Positions 1 through 6,272 are shown, counted from the stretch's first letter. The stretch: DNA of 6,272 bases from an uncultured Eubacteriales bacterium (GCA_902478395.1 CABSKZ010000175.1:1-6272); one strand, 5' to 3'. Notes: generated from the letters alone by a model not told the origin. A program made the numbers and translations.

Positions 1-1
1 A

Positions 2-2848
2 AGCTTTACGGGCATTGCCGAGGGTTCGCTGCCTGATAGCAAACTGCCTGATGGAAGCCGTGTTTTCCGCCGGATGGGCGATGTGGCGGATGGTGCTGTA
101 CAGAACGGTAAAATCGGCATTTATCAGGATGGGACCAATGATGTGCTGGAGGTGCAGGCTACAAATCAAGCAAAACAATATATGATGATCAACTACGATG
201 CTCCTTCGCAGGGAAAGGTCGTCGTCAGTTATCGGTATAAATTTAAACAGGCGCCCACGACATGGATCAATTTCTGGTTTACGTCTGACCACAGCGCAAC
301 GCCAAATGCCGGCTCAAGGTATTTGCAGGTTGCAACACAGGCGGGTGCACTCAAGCTGATGGGACGGGAAAAAAATATCGATATTGGTTCTATCAGTACA
401 ACCGATTGGCACACAGTCACTTTTGTGGGAAATATGGACAATCTGACATATGACTATTATCTGGATGGAAAACAGTGGGCAAAGAACGAAAAAGCACATG
501 CACAGGCCTCCATCGCCCAGCAGATATTAATCGGCATGGATGAAAACAAGACGGATTTTGATTTCCTGATTGACAATATCAAGGTGTACAGCTTCAGCCC
601 CGAGGTGACGGATTCCCCAGCTTACAAGGAAAATTTTGAGGGAACTTGCAACGGAGAAGGTCTTCCGGACAAACTGCTTGCAGACGATACCCCTGCATGG
701 GTCCGCCTGGATGAACAGCCGGTGGAAGCGGGTTCTACGCTAAGCGTAACGGCAGAAGAGGGCAACGCCTCGAACCATGTCCTGCGCCTGAAAACCTTCA
801 ATACAAACGAAACACGAAGCTATGTTCTGGCGAACTTTGATACGCCGAAGGACTGCGATTACATTTTGAAATTCCGTTATAAATTCTTGGGCACACCAAA
901 TGGCTATATCATGCTGCGCGCCTTTCCGGACCATAACAAAAATATTTCCAATGATAGGGAATGTATGCGCGTGGCACTGAAAGACAATGAAGTGTTTGCG
1001 ATAGGGGCTACAAATAAAAAAGCCGCCGTGTCGGATACGAGGGGATGGCACCAGGCCGAGGTAGCAGTAAACAGCAACAATTTCAGCGTTACGCTGGACG
1101 GAAAGGAAATCATAAACGGCGTCAATGTATACCGGGATACGGATATTGAAAAGCTGCTGTTCGGTGTGGACGCAAAGGTCAGCGCCGATTTCATGCTGGA
1201 TGATTTGGAGGTTATCAGCCGGGAGGTCCTTTTTCCGCAGGGAGCGGTAACGCTGAAGAAACTTGGAATTAAAGATCCGTCCGAAGTGACGGAAAATCTC
1301 AGCCTTCCTCAAAGCGTCCCAGGCGCGAAGATCACCTGGGTCAGTTCCAACCCGCAGGTTATTTCCAACAGAGGCATTGTGACCCGGCCAATTGCCCCGC
1401 AGGCCAATGCAGCAGTTACGCTTTACGCATATATTGAAGAACAAAACATGAGCACCATTCAAGCATTTAATCTGACGGTTCCCAGAAAGGAAGGGAACAA
1501 TACCGTTATTTTCGATACGTCGGCAAAGGACAAGATAACGGCGAATTTTAACTTCTACAGAGAAAGCCCAACGACTGTGGCAACTGCTCTGGCGGTCTAT
1601 GACCGGGAGAAAAGGCTTGTAGGGGTGACAATGCAGGAGCAGCAGATCAGCGCCAATGTCTACGAATCGAAACCGGTTACGCTTGCGCTTCCGGACGTGA
1701 ATTATACAGATTATGAGGCGAAGGGCTTTGTCTGGGACAGCGCCGACGGGATGAAGCCGCTGGTGCCGCCCGCGTCGAAGCTTTTGATAGACGATGACAC
1801 CATGCATAACCTGACGCCATTCTGGGACACCGACATCATGTACAACGAGATGCTTACCATGGTGGAATATAAACAGGGACAAAATCCCTCCGCACCGCTG
1901 ATGTTTAAGCCGGACCATATCATTGCGCTTCGGAATGCGGAAATCAACGAAGAATACGTGCGCGGTGTAGACTGGGATTATGATGAGGCAACAAATTCCA
2001 TCTATCTGCTCCCTGGAACAAAAGCATTTTATTTTACTTATCAGGAATATGTCGTGAACGGGAACTATCAGGAAAAAGACGAACACGGAAATGTGGTAGG
2101 AAAAGCAATTGTCGGGGGAGCGGATGAAACCTATTTCCACCGCCGTCAGCTTGCGGTAACGTACGTTCATAATGGCACTTGGGACGGTCATATTTCTTCC
2201 TATGCGGGTGCGAACCTTCCAAAAACCATGGCGAAGTTACAAAAGGGTGAACCGCTGAAGTTGGAGTTGTATGGGGATTCCATTGCACGCGGCGCACAGG
2301 CCAGCGGATATGCCGGACTAAAGCTTTCCCCATTCGTGCCGATTTGGGGCGAAATGGTGAAGCTGGGACTTGAGGAAAGATTCGGCTCCGAGGTCACGTT
2401 TATTAACCCGTCCCAAGGCGGGAAATGTACAGATTGGGGTATTGAAAATGTGGAAAGCCTTGTCAGTGCCCAAAAACCGGACCTTGTTATCATTGCGTTC
2501 GGTATGAATGACGGGAATCATTCCTTTAGCGTCGATACCTATATCAATAATATTAAGGCGATAATGGCGTCGGTCCGTCAGGCAAATCCCGATGCGGAGT
2601 TTATTCTGACGGCGACCATGCTGCCAAACCAATACGTCGGTACGGCCTACAAGAACCAGCCGCTTTATGAAGAGCCGCTGTCACAGCTGGCGGGCGAAGG
2701 TGTGGCATTTCTGAATATGACGCAGACACACAGGGATTTGCTGCGCTATAAGCGCTTTGTGGATATGACTGGCGACAACATGTACCACCCGAACGATTTT
2801 CTGGTCCGGTGGTATGCACAGGAGGCCCTGAAACTGTTTTACGAATAG
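2..2848 (+). CDS. Modular SGNH/GDSL-family esterase with tandem LamG-like domains, 5'-partial
   Basis: Probable extracellular carbohydrate esterase that removes acyl groups from plant or host polysaccharide; the substrate is inferred. The frame is open from base 2, so the ATG at 74 is internal and the signal peptide, if any, lies outside the window. Numbering from that Met as 1, the domains are: LamG-like jelly roll (upstream edge to about 180); a second copy (about 186-384, both with a YRYKF strand, a WH turn and an LDGK hairpin); atrophied bacterial Ig-like domain (about 390-469); beta domain with the FVWDS..GMKPL motif often seen in modular Bacillota proteins (about 474-570); esterase-associated beta domain (about 585-705); SGNH domain (about 728-924). 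Catalytic blocks visible are YGDS (Ser736), GGK (Gly783), GMND (Asn812) and YHPND (His905). The residue three before His905 is Asn902, not the usual Asp. The gene stops at TAG 2846-2848 and is followed by a long non-coding gap, so it probably ends its transcription unit. The fold is confident; the substrate is not. Confidence 0.88.
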   Translation, partial: SFTGIAEGSLPDSKLPDGSRVFRRMGDVADGAVQNGKIGIYQDGTNDVLEVQATNQAKQYMMINYDAPSQGKVVVSYRYKFKQAPTTWINFWFTSDHSATPNAGSRYLQVATQAGALKLMGREKNIDIGSISTTDWHTVTFVGNMDNLTYDYYLDGKQWAKNEKAHAQASIAQQILIGMDENKTDFDFLIDNIKVYSFSPEVTDSPAYKENFEGTCNGEGLPDKLLADDTPAWVRLDEQPVEAGSTLSVTAEEGNASNHVLRLKTFNTNETRSYVLANFDTPKDCDYILKFRYKFLGTPNGYIMLRAFPDHNKNISNDRECMRVALKDNEVFAIGATNKKAAVSDTRGWHQAEVAVNSNNFSVTLDGKEIINGVNVYRDTDIEKLLFGVDAKVSADFMLDDLEVISREVLFPQGAVTLKKLGIKDPSEVTENLSLPQSVPGAKITWVSSNPQVISNRGIVTRPIAPQANAAVTLYAYIEEQNMSTIQAFNLTVPRKEGNNTVIFDTSAKDKITANFNFYRESPTTVATALAVYDREKRLVGVTMQEQQISANVYESKPVTLALPDVNYTDYEAKGFVWDSADGMKPLVPPASKLLIDDDTMHNLTPFWDTDIMYNEMLTMVEYKQGQNPSAPLMFKPDHIIALRNAEINEEYVRGVDWDYDEATNSIYLLPGTKAFYFTYQEYVVNGNYQEKDEHGNVVGKAIVGGADETYFHRRQLAVTYVHNGTWDGHISSYAGANLPKTMAKLQKGEPLKLELYGDSIARGAQASGYAGLKLSPFVPIWGEMVKLGLEERFGSEVTFINPSQGGKCTDWGIENVESLVSAQKPDLVIIAFGMNDGNHSFSVDTYINNIKAIMASVRQANPDAEFILTATMLPNQYVGTAYKNQPLYEEPLSQLAGEGVAFLNMTQTHRDLLRYKRFVDMTGDNMYHPNDFLVRWYAQEALKLFYE

Positions 2849-2938
2849 ACAGGTTTGTGGGTGGGTTGCAATGAGCTTTCGCGGATGCTTTCCAGATGGT
2901 CGCGTGAAACGGCGTTAATAAAGTGGAAGAGAAACAAC

Positions 2939-2947
2939 TGTTATAAA
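2939..2947 (+). promoter_or_regulatory. Possible extended -10 promoter element
   Basis: TG at 2939-2940, one base, then TATAAA at 2942-2947 fits an extended -10 box. At a 17-base spacer the -35 position (2919-2924) reads TAAAGT, which is poor, so recognition would depend on the extended -10. A start near 2954-2955 would give an RNA of about 165 bases ending at the terminator at 3080-3119. A chance match in an AT-rich stretch is possible. Confidence 0.25.
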
Positions 2948-2954
2948 TTTACTT

Positions 2955-3119
2955 GACGTGGGGCCTTGCCCTGAATTTGCAGCAGTAAAACCGCGTCCCT
3001 TCATTTCTGTAAAATTAGGAGAGAAATTGTCTGAAGCTTGAAGGGCACCTATGCCCGGAAGAAATTCATAGTACTCTCTGAGGAATTGCAAAGAAATTTT
3101 GCAATTCCTCTTTTCTTTT
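2955..3119 (+). ncRNA. Candidate structured RNA ending in an intrinsic terminator (family not recognised)
   Basis: No credible protein gene lies between the esterase stop and yjbQ, but this stretch has several complementary segments. GGGC 2961-2964 can pair with GCCC 2968-2971. CCCTTCA 2997-3003 pairs with TGAAGGG 3039-3045, with TTTCT 3004-3008 and AGAAA 3022-3026 inside. GGGCA 3043-3047 pairs with TGCCC 3052-3056, competing for the same GGG. CTATG 3049-3053 pairs with CATAG 3067-3071. GAGAG 3019-3023 pairs with CTCTC 3074-3078 directly before the terminator stem. It could be a small RNA, a leader with alternative folds, or the esterase 3' untranslated region. I compared it by eye with T-box, glycine, THF, c-di-GMP, SRP and 6S RNA features and found no convincing match. 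Existence as a separate transcript is inferred. Confidence 0.3.
3080..3119 (+). terminator. Intrinsic (Rho-independent) terminator
   Basis: A perfect 13-bp stem, 3080-3092 (GAGGAATTGCAAA) with 3098-3110 (TTTGCAATTCCTC), closes a 5-base GAAAT loop and is followed at once by a T-rich tract, TTTTCTTTT at 3111-3119. It ends transcription on the + strand, either of the esterase mRNA 232 bases after its stop codon or of a separate small RNA. The base run on the other side is not T-rich when read on the - strand, so it should work in one direction only. It insulates the esterase from the yjbQ operon. Confidence 0.88.
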
Positions 3120-3139
3120 GGGTAAAAATGCCGTATAAT
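3111..3139 (+). promoter_or_regulatory. Probable promoter of the yjbQ-tcdA-parC operon
   Basis: A perfect -10 box, TATAAT, lies at 3134-3139. The -35 position at a 17-base spacer (3111-3116, TTTTCT) is weak and falls inside the T-tract of the upstream terminator, so terminator and promoter overlap. The expected start is near A3146, about 66 bases before the yjbQ start codon. No other promoter-like site is evident between the terminator and yjbQ. Confidence 0.55.
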
Positions 3140-3150
3140 ATAGGTAGGAA

Positions 3151-3183
3151 GCCACATGCGGCAGTGCCCATAGCCGCTGTGGC
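3151..3183 (+). promoter_or_regulatory. Strong 5'-untranslated hairpin upstream of yjbQ
   Basis: GCCACA 3151-3156 pairs with TGTGGC 3178-3183, then a single T bulge at 3157, then GCGGC 3158-3162 pairs with GCCGC 3173-3177 around a 10-base loop (AGTGCCCATA). That is 11 pairs, mostly GC. It begins about five bases after the predicted transcription start and ends 14 bases before the ribosome binding site. No clear T-tract follows (the next T-run is only TTTT, several bases away), so it is not a good terminator. An mRNA-stabilising 5' hairpin or a protein or RNA binding site fits better. The dyad itself is certain; the role is inferred. Confidence 0.5.
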
Positions 3184-3211
3184 ACAAAAATTTTGAAAAG
3201 GGGGAACAGGT

Positions 3212-3610
3212 ATGATTTACAGGATTGACATCAAAACAAAGTACCGCGACGAGTTCGTGGAAATTACGGGGAAGGTTGCCGAAATCGTCAAACTCAGCGG
3301 CGTAAAGGACGGAATCTGCACCGTGTTTGTGCCGCATACCACCGCGGGCGTAACAATAAACGAGAACGCCGATCCAGACGTGGTACGCGACCTGCTGTAT
3401 GAACTTGACAAACTCGTTCCCCACGAGGACGGCTACCACCACGTAGAGGGAAATTCTGCCGCACACCTGAAAACAGCAATGGTAGGCTCGTCTGAACAGA
3501 TTATTTTAAAGGATGGGAAGCTGGTGCTCGGCACATGGCAGGGCATCTACTTTACGGAGTTCGACGGCCCCAGAAGCCGGAAAATATTTGTCAATATTTT
3601 GGGGGAATAA
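3212..3610 (+). CDS. yjbQ: YjbQ/UPF0047 family protein (putative secondary thiamine-phosphate synthase)
   Basis: A 132-residue protein, the normal full length for UPF0047. Conserved blocks are visible: PHTTAGVTINENADPDV (41-57), the histidine- and acid-rich segment HEDGYHHVEGNSAAHLKTA (71-89) and GTWQGIYFTEFDGPRSR (107-123). His42, His76/77, Glu79, Asn81 and His85 are candidates for the conserved polar pocket. E. coli YjbQ has weak thiamine-phosphate synthase activity and can rescue a thiE mutant, but its physiological role in most bacteria is unsettled, so the product name is a family label. It is probably cytosolic. The start is supported by an AAGGGGG ribosome binding site at 3198-3204, seven bases before ATG. 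It is the first gene after the TATAAT promoter and the 5' hairpin. tcdA begins five bases after its stop, with the tcdA ribosome binding site inside its last codons, so the two are probably coupled. No thiamine genes or TPP riboswitch are nearby. Confidence 0.93.
   Translation: MIYRIDIKTKYRDEFVEITGKVAEIVKLSGVKDGICTVFVPHTTAGVTINENADPDVVRDLLYELDKLVPHEDGYHHVEGNSAAHLKTAMVGSSEQIILKDGKLVLGTWQGIYFTEFDGPRSRKIFVNILGE
3601..3607 (+). promoter_or_regulatory. Ribosome binding site that fixes the TTG start of tcdA
   Basis: GGGGGAA at 3601-3607 spans the last sense codons and the first stop-codon base neighbourhood of yjbQ and sits seven bases before TTG 3615-3617. The in-frame ATG at 3513 lies deep in yjbQ without such a site, and the ATG at 3663 has none either and would cut off the start of the conserved region. 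The position suggests translational coupling between yjbQ and tcdA. Confidence 0.7.
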
Positions 3611-3614
3611 CAGG

Positions 3615-4349
3615 TTGGAACGAAATGAAACCAGGTATCCGGAGGCATTTTCGCGGACGCAGATGCTATTGGGCGCGGAAGCGATGGAGCGCCTCCGGCA
3701 GGCACATGTGCTGGTGTTCGGTGTGGGCGGCGTCGGCAGTTTTGTGGTGGAATCGCTTGCCAGGTGCGGCGTCGGGGCGCTGACGCTCGTGGATGGCGAT
3801 GTGGTCGCGCCCTCGAATCTGAACCGGCAAATTCACGCGACGGTGGCGACAGTCGGCCGCAAGAAGGTGGACGTGATGCGGGAACGCATATTGTCGGTCA
3901 ATCCCGGCTGCCGTGTCACGCCGATTCAGCATTTTTATTTGCCGGATGATGACGGCGGAATCATTACCGGCGCGTTCGACTATGTCGTTGACGCGATCGA
4001 CACCGTTTCCGCCAAGCTGGACATTGTCCAGAAGGCGCAGGTGCTTTCCGTTCCTGTCATCAGCTGTATGGGAACGGGCAATAAGCTTCATCCGGAGCTG
4101 CTCCGCCTTGCAGATATCTACGAAACCAGCGTTTGTCCATTGTGCCGCGTTATGCGTTCAGAACTGCGCAAAAGAGGTGTGAAACGGCTCAGAGTCGTTT
4201 ATTCACAGGAGATTCCGCTAACGTCAAAGGAACCTCCTGCCGAACAGACTACACGCCGCGCTACACCGGGCAGCGCCTGTTTCGTTCCGCCTGCGGCCGG
4301 GCTTTTGATTGCGTCCGAGGTTGTGCAAACCCTGACAGGAACCCATTAG
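3615..4349 (+). CDS. tcdA: tRNA threonylcarbamoyladenosine dehydratase (TcdA, E1-like/ThiF superfamily)
   Basis: An E1-like enzyme expected to use ATP to dehydrate and cyclise t6A to ct6A at position 37 of ANN-decoding tRNAs, in the cytosol. Starting at TTG 3615 gives 244 residues and the typical opening, FSRTQMLLGAEAMERL. The nucleotide-binding loop is GVGGVGS (36-42). It is followed by the acidic end of strand 2, LVDGD (Asp60, Asp62), the NLNRQ arginine block (Arg71), Lys83/84 and DAIDT (126-130). A CPLC pair (Cys174, Cys177) begins a basic segment, and GSACFVPPAAG near the end is a usual TcdA feature. No rhodanese or MoeZ-like domain is fused and no ThiS/MoaD partner is adjacent, which argues against ThiF or MoeB. 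A longer reading from ATG 3513 would overlap yjbQ by about 100 bases and is unlikely. parC follows 43 bases later with no terminator between, so one operon is likely. Confidence 0.88.
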   Translation: MERNETRYPEAFSRTQMLLGAEAMERLRQAHVLVFGVGGVGSFVVESLARCGVGALTLVDGDVVAPSNLNRQIHATVATVGRKKVDVMRERILSVNPGCRVTPIQHFYLPDDDGGIITGAFDYVVDAIDTVSAKLDIVQKAQVLSVPVISCMGTGNKLHPELLRLADIYETSVCPLCRVMRSELRKRGVKRLRVVYSQEIPLTSKEPPAEQTTRRATPGSACFVPPAAGLLIASEVVQTLTGTH

Positions 4350-4392
4350 GCGCTGGATACGCCTTTAGAATGAAGAATGTACGGAGGAAAGA

Positions 4393-6222
4393 ATGAGCGA
4401 GAATTATACCGACCAGAATATCACCAGTGCGCTGGAAAAAAACTATATGCCATACGCAATGAGCGTTATCATCTCCCGGGCAATTCCGGAAATTGATGGT
4501 TTCAAGCCATCCCACCGGAAGCTTTTGTACACTATGTATAAAATGAACCTGCTGAACGGCAACCGGACAAAATCCTCTAACGTGGTCGGGCAGACGATGA
4601 AGCTGAACCCGCACGGCGATATGGCGATTTATGAAACCATGGTCCGCCTGACACGCGGAAACGGGGCGCTTTTGCATCCGTTGGTCGATTCAAAGGGGAA
4701 TTTCGGCATGCAGCAGTCCCGCGACATGGCGTTCGCCGCCCCGCGGTATACGGAGGTGAAGCTGGACGGAATCTGTACCGATATCTTTGGCGATATCGAC
4801 AAAAATACAGTCGATTTTGTAGACAATTTTGACGGAACCCTGAAAGAGCCGCTTCTTCTCCCAACGGCGTTTCCGAATATTTTGGTCAACCCGAACCAGG
4901 GAATCGCGGTCGGCATGGCGTCGAACATTTGCAGCTTTAACCTGAACGAGGTGTGTGAGACAACCATCGCCTACCTGAAGGATGCGGACTGCGATTTGAC
5001 AAAAACACTGCTCGCGCCGGACTTTTCCACGGGGGGGCAGCTCATCTACAGAGAGGCGGATATCCGTGCCATCTATGAGACGGGGCGGGGTAGTTTCAAG
5101 CTTCGTTCCAAATATTCGTACGACAAGAAGAACCATTGCGTTGAAATTACGGAAATTCCCTATACGACAACGGTCGAGGCGATTATCGATAAAATTGTGG
5201 AGATGGTCAAGCAGGGCAAACTCAAGGACATTTCGGATATCCGAGACGAGACGGACCTTTCCGGCCTGAAGCTTACGCTGGATTTGAAGCGCGGCGCCGA
5301 CCCGGAAAAGCTGATGGCCCGTCTGTTTAAGCAGACGCCGCTTGAGGATTCTTTCAGCTGTAATTTCAATATTTTGATAGACGGATATCCCCGTGTCATG
5401 GGCGTGCGGGAGATTTTATGCGAATGGTCGAAATTCCGCATGAGCTGTATCAGACGCCGCCTGCAGTTCGATTTAGACAAGAAAAAACACCGCCTGCACC
5501 TGCTGCTCGGTTTGCAAAAAATTCTGCTCGACATTGATAAGGCGATAGCTATCATCCGCAAAACGGAGGAGGAGGCACAGGTTGTCCCGAACCTGATGGC
5601 GGGCTTTGATATCGATAATATTCAGGCGGAATTCATCGCGGAAATCAAGCTGCGTCACCTGAATAAGGAATATATTTTAAAACGCCTTGAAGATATTGAC
5701 TCTTTGAAGGCGGATATTGCAGAGATTGAAAAAACGCTGGCAAGCGATGTTTCTATTAAACGGGTCATTATTGCAGAACTGAAGGACCTGATGAAAAAAT
5801 ATGGAGCGGACCGGAGAACCGAGATGATTTCCGCGGATGAGGTTGTCGTTCCGGAGGAAGAGAGCTTCATTGAGGATTACAATGTAAAAATGTTCCTTAC
5901 AGAGCAGAATTATCTGAAAAAAATCTCACTCGTTTCTCTGCGCGCCAGCTCTGACCAGAAGCTGAAGGAGGACGACTCCTTCCTCTGCGAGACGGAGTGT
6001 TCCAATAAGGACGAGGCACTGTTTTTCAGCAACCGCTGCAATGTGTACAAAATGAAAATCTATGACATTCCGGACTGCAAGGCAAGCGTGCTGGGTGAGT
6101 ACCTGCCGAACCTGCTGGAACTTCCGGCTGATGAAAAAATTATTTACATGACGGTGACGGAAAATTACAGCGGCGCAATGTTGTTCGCTTTTGAAAACGG
6201 AAAAATGGCCAAGGTACCGCTG
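4393..6222 (+). CDS. parC: DNA topoisomerase IV subunit A (ParC/GyrA family), 3'-partial
   Basis: Type IIA topoisomerase breakage-reunion subunit, which works with a ParE ATPase to decatenate and relax DNA. GGAGG at 4383-4387, five bases before ATG, supports the start. Domains: winged-helix and tower region (about 1-355) with catalytic Arg118-Tyr119 in APRYTE and the DNA-bending isoleucine in GIAVGM (Ile171); coiled-coil gate (about 357-480); start of the C-terminal beta-pinwheel (about 490-610). The strand where GyrA carries its QRRGGKG box reads SLRASSDQKLKEDD instead, so a gyrase is unlikely and topoisomerase IV is the better call. In the quinolone region, NPHGDMAIYE has Met77 where E. coli ParC has Ser80, and Glu81 where ParC has Glu84. 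The genomic sequence ends at codon 610 (Leu, 6220-6222). The following LSLIHI and TGA 6241-6243 are adapter, and roughly 100 or more residues of the pinwheel are missing. parE is not upstream; tcdA is. Confidence 0.92.
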
Positions 6223-6272
6223 CTGTCTCTTATACACATCTGACGCTGCCGACGAATAGAGAGGTGTAGATC
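6223..6272. other. Illumina Nextera adapter read-through (non-biological)
   Basis: 6223-6241 is CTGTCTCTTATACACATCT, the reverse complement of the 19-base Tn5 mosaic end. 6242-6255 is GACGCTGCCGACGA, the reverse complement of the Nextera read-1 arm. 6256-6263 is ATAGAGAG, the reverse complement of CTCTCTAT, which matches i5 index S502/N502. 6264-6272 is GTGTAGATC, the reverse complement of the end of P5 (GATCTACAC). All four blocks come in the exact library order, so chance is excluded. This stretch should be trimmed. It creates a false stop codon for the topoisomerase gene. Confidence 0.99.

Noticed and set aside
740..2191. A 483-codon open frame on the - strand inside the esterase
   Set aside because: It is fully antisense to a well-supported coding frame with recognisable domains. 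Its translation is rich in Cys, His and Arg, shows no domain, and has no ribosome binding site in a sensible context. It is a codon-bias shadow.
2888..2920. CGCG...CGCG inverted repeat flanked by TTT and AAA just after the esterase gene
   Set aside because: Only four perfect pairs plus a bulged three, with no T-tract, so it is too weak to call a terminator or operator.
2980..3000. ACCGCGTCCCT, which recalls the T-box antiterminator region
   Set aside because: No GGGTGG precedes it, there is no stem I or specifier loop upstream, and no aminoacyl-tRNA synthetase or amino acid gene follows.
3018..3083. Resemblance to a glycine riboswitch (GGAGAG ... GGAAG ... CTCTCTGAGG)
   Set aside because: The core CACCGAAGxxGCAA block and the CTCTCAGG closing sequence are not matched. 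The downstream gene is not a glycine-related gene, and a separate promoter lies between.
2915..3466. A 183-codon open frame on the - strand across the intergenic region and the start of yjbQ
   Set aside because: More than 250 bases are antisense to conserved yjbQ codons, and the rest passes through the terminator stem and promoter. The translation has no recognisable motif.
3513..3614. An upstream ATG extension of tcdA
   Set aside because: It overlaps yjbQ in another frame, lacks a ribosome binding site and adds 34 residues without similarity to TcdA proteins. TTG 3615 has an ideal site seven bases upstream.
6226..6243. The natural C-terminus and stop codon of the topoisomerase
   Set aside because: These bases belong to the Nextera mosaic end and adapter arm, so the stop is artificial and the gene must be treated as truncated.

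Overview
The window looks like the end of a metagenome-derived contig from a Clostridia-type Bacillota, perhaps an Oscillospiraceae-like gut or rumen anaerobe. The reasons are: strong AGGAGG-type ribosome binding sites, a TTG start, a topoisomerase IV A subunit of the divergent clostridial type, and a large modular polysaccharide esterase. This placement is inferred from protein character alone; there is no rRNA or other marker here.

Layout, all genes on the + strand. (1) 2-2848: the 3' part of a secreted-type modular SGNH/GDSL esterase. It has two tandem LamG-like jelly-roll domains, an atrophied bacterial Ig-like domain, a further beta domain, an esterase-associated beta domain and the catalytic SGNH domain. 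Its true N-terminus lies upstream of the window. (2) 2849-3211: a 363-base gap with no protein gene. It holds a possible extended -10 box, a stretch with several complementary segments, a perfect 13-bp intrinsic terminator with a T-tract, a TATAAT promoter that starts just after it, and an 11-bp hairpin at the predicted 5' end of the next mRNA. (3) 3212-4349: yjbQ (UPF0047) and a tcdA-like E1 enzyme, almost touching. The ribosome binding site of the second lies in the last codons of the first and fixes a TTG start. (4) 4393-6222: a topoisomerase IV subunit A gene (parC-like), cut off by the contig end.

The last 50 bases (6223-6272) are not genomic. They are an Illumina Nextera adapter: Tn5 mosaic end, read-1 adapter arm, an 8-base i5 index and the start of P5. 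The apparent C-terminus LSLIHI and TGA stop of the topoisomerase are therefore encoded by adapter.

Functionally there are two blocks: an extracellular carbohydrate-degradation gene closed off by a terminator, then a housekeeping operon (yjbQ-tcdA-parC) covering an enzyme of uncertain role, tRNA position-37 modification and chromosome decatenation. I see no CRISPR array, insertion sequence, phage gene, tRNA or rRNA. I did not find a clearly new multi-gene system. The best leads are the structured intergenic region, the 5' hairpin of yjbQ, the unusual quinolone-determining residues in ParC and the altered catalytic block in the esterase.
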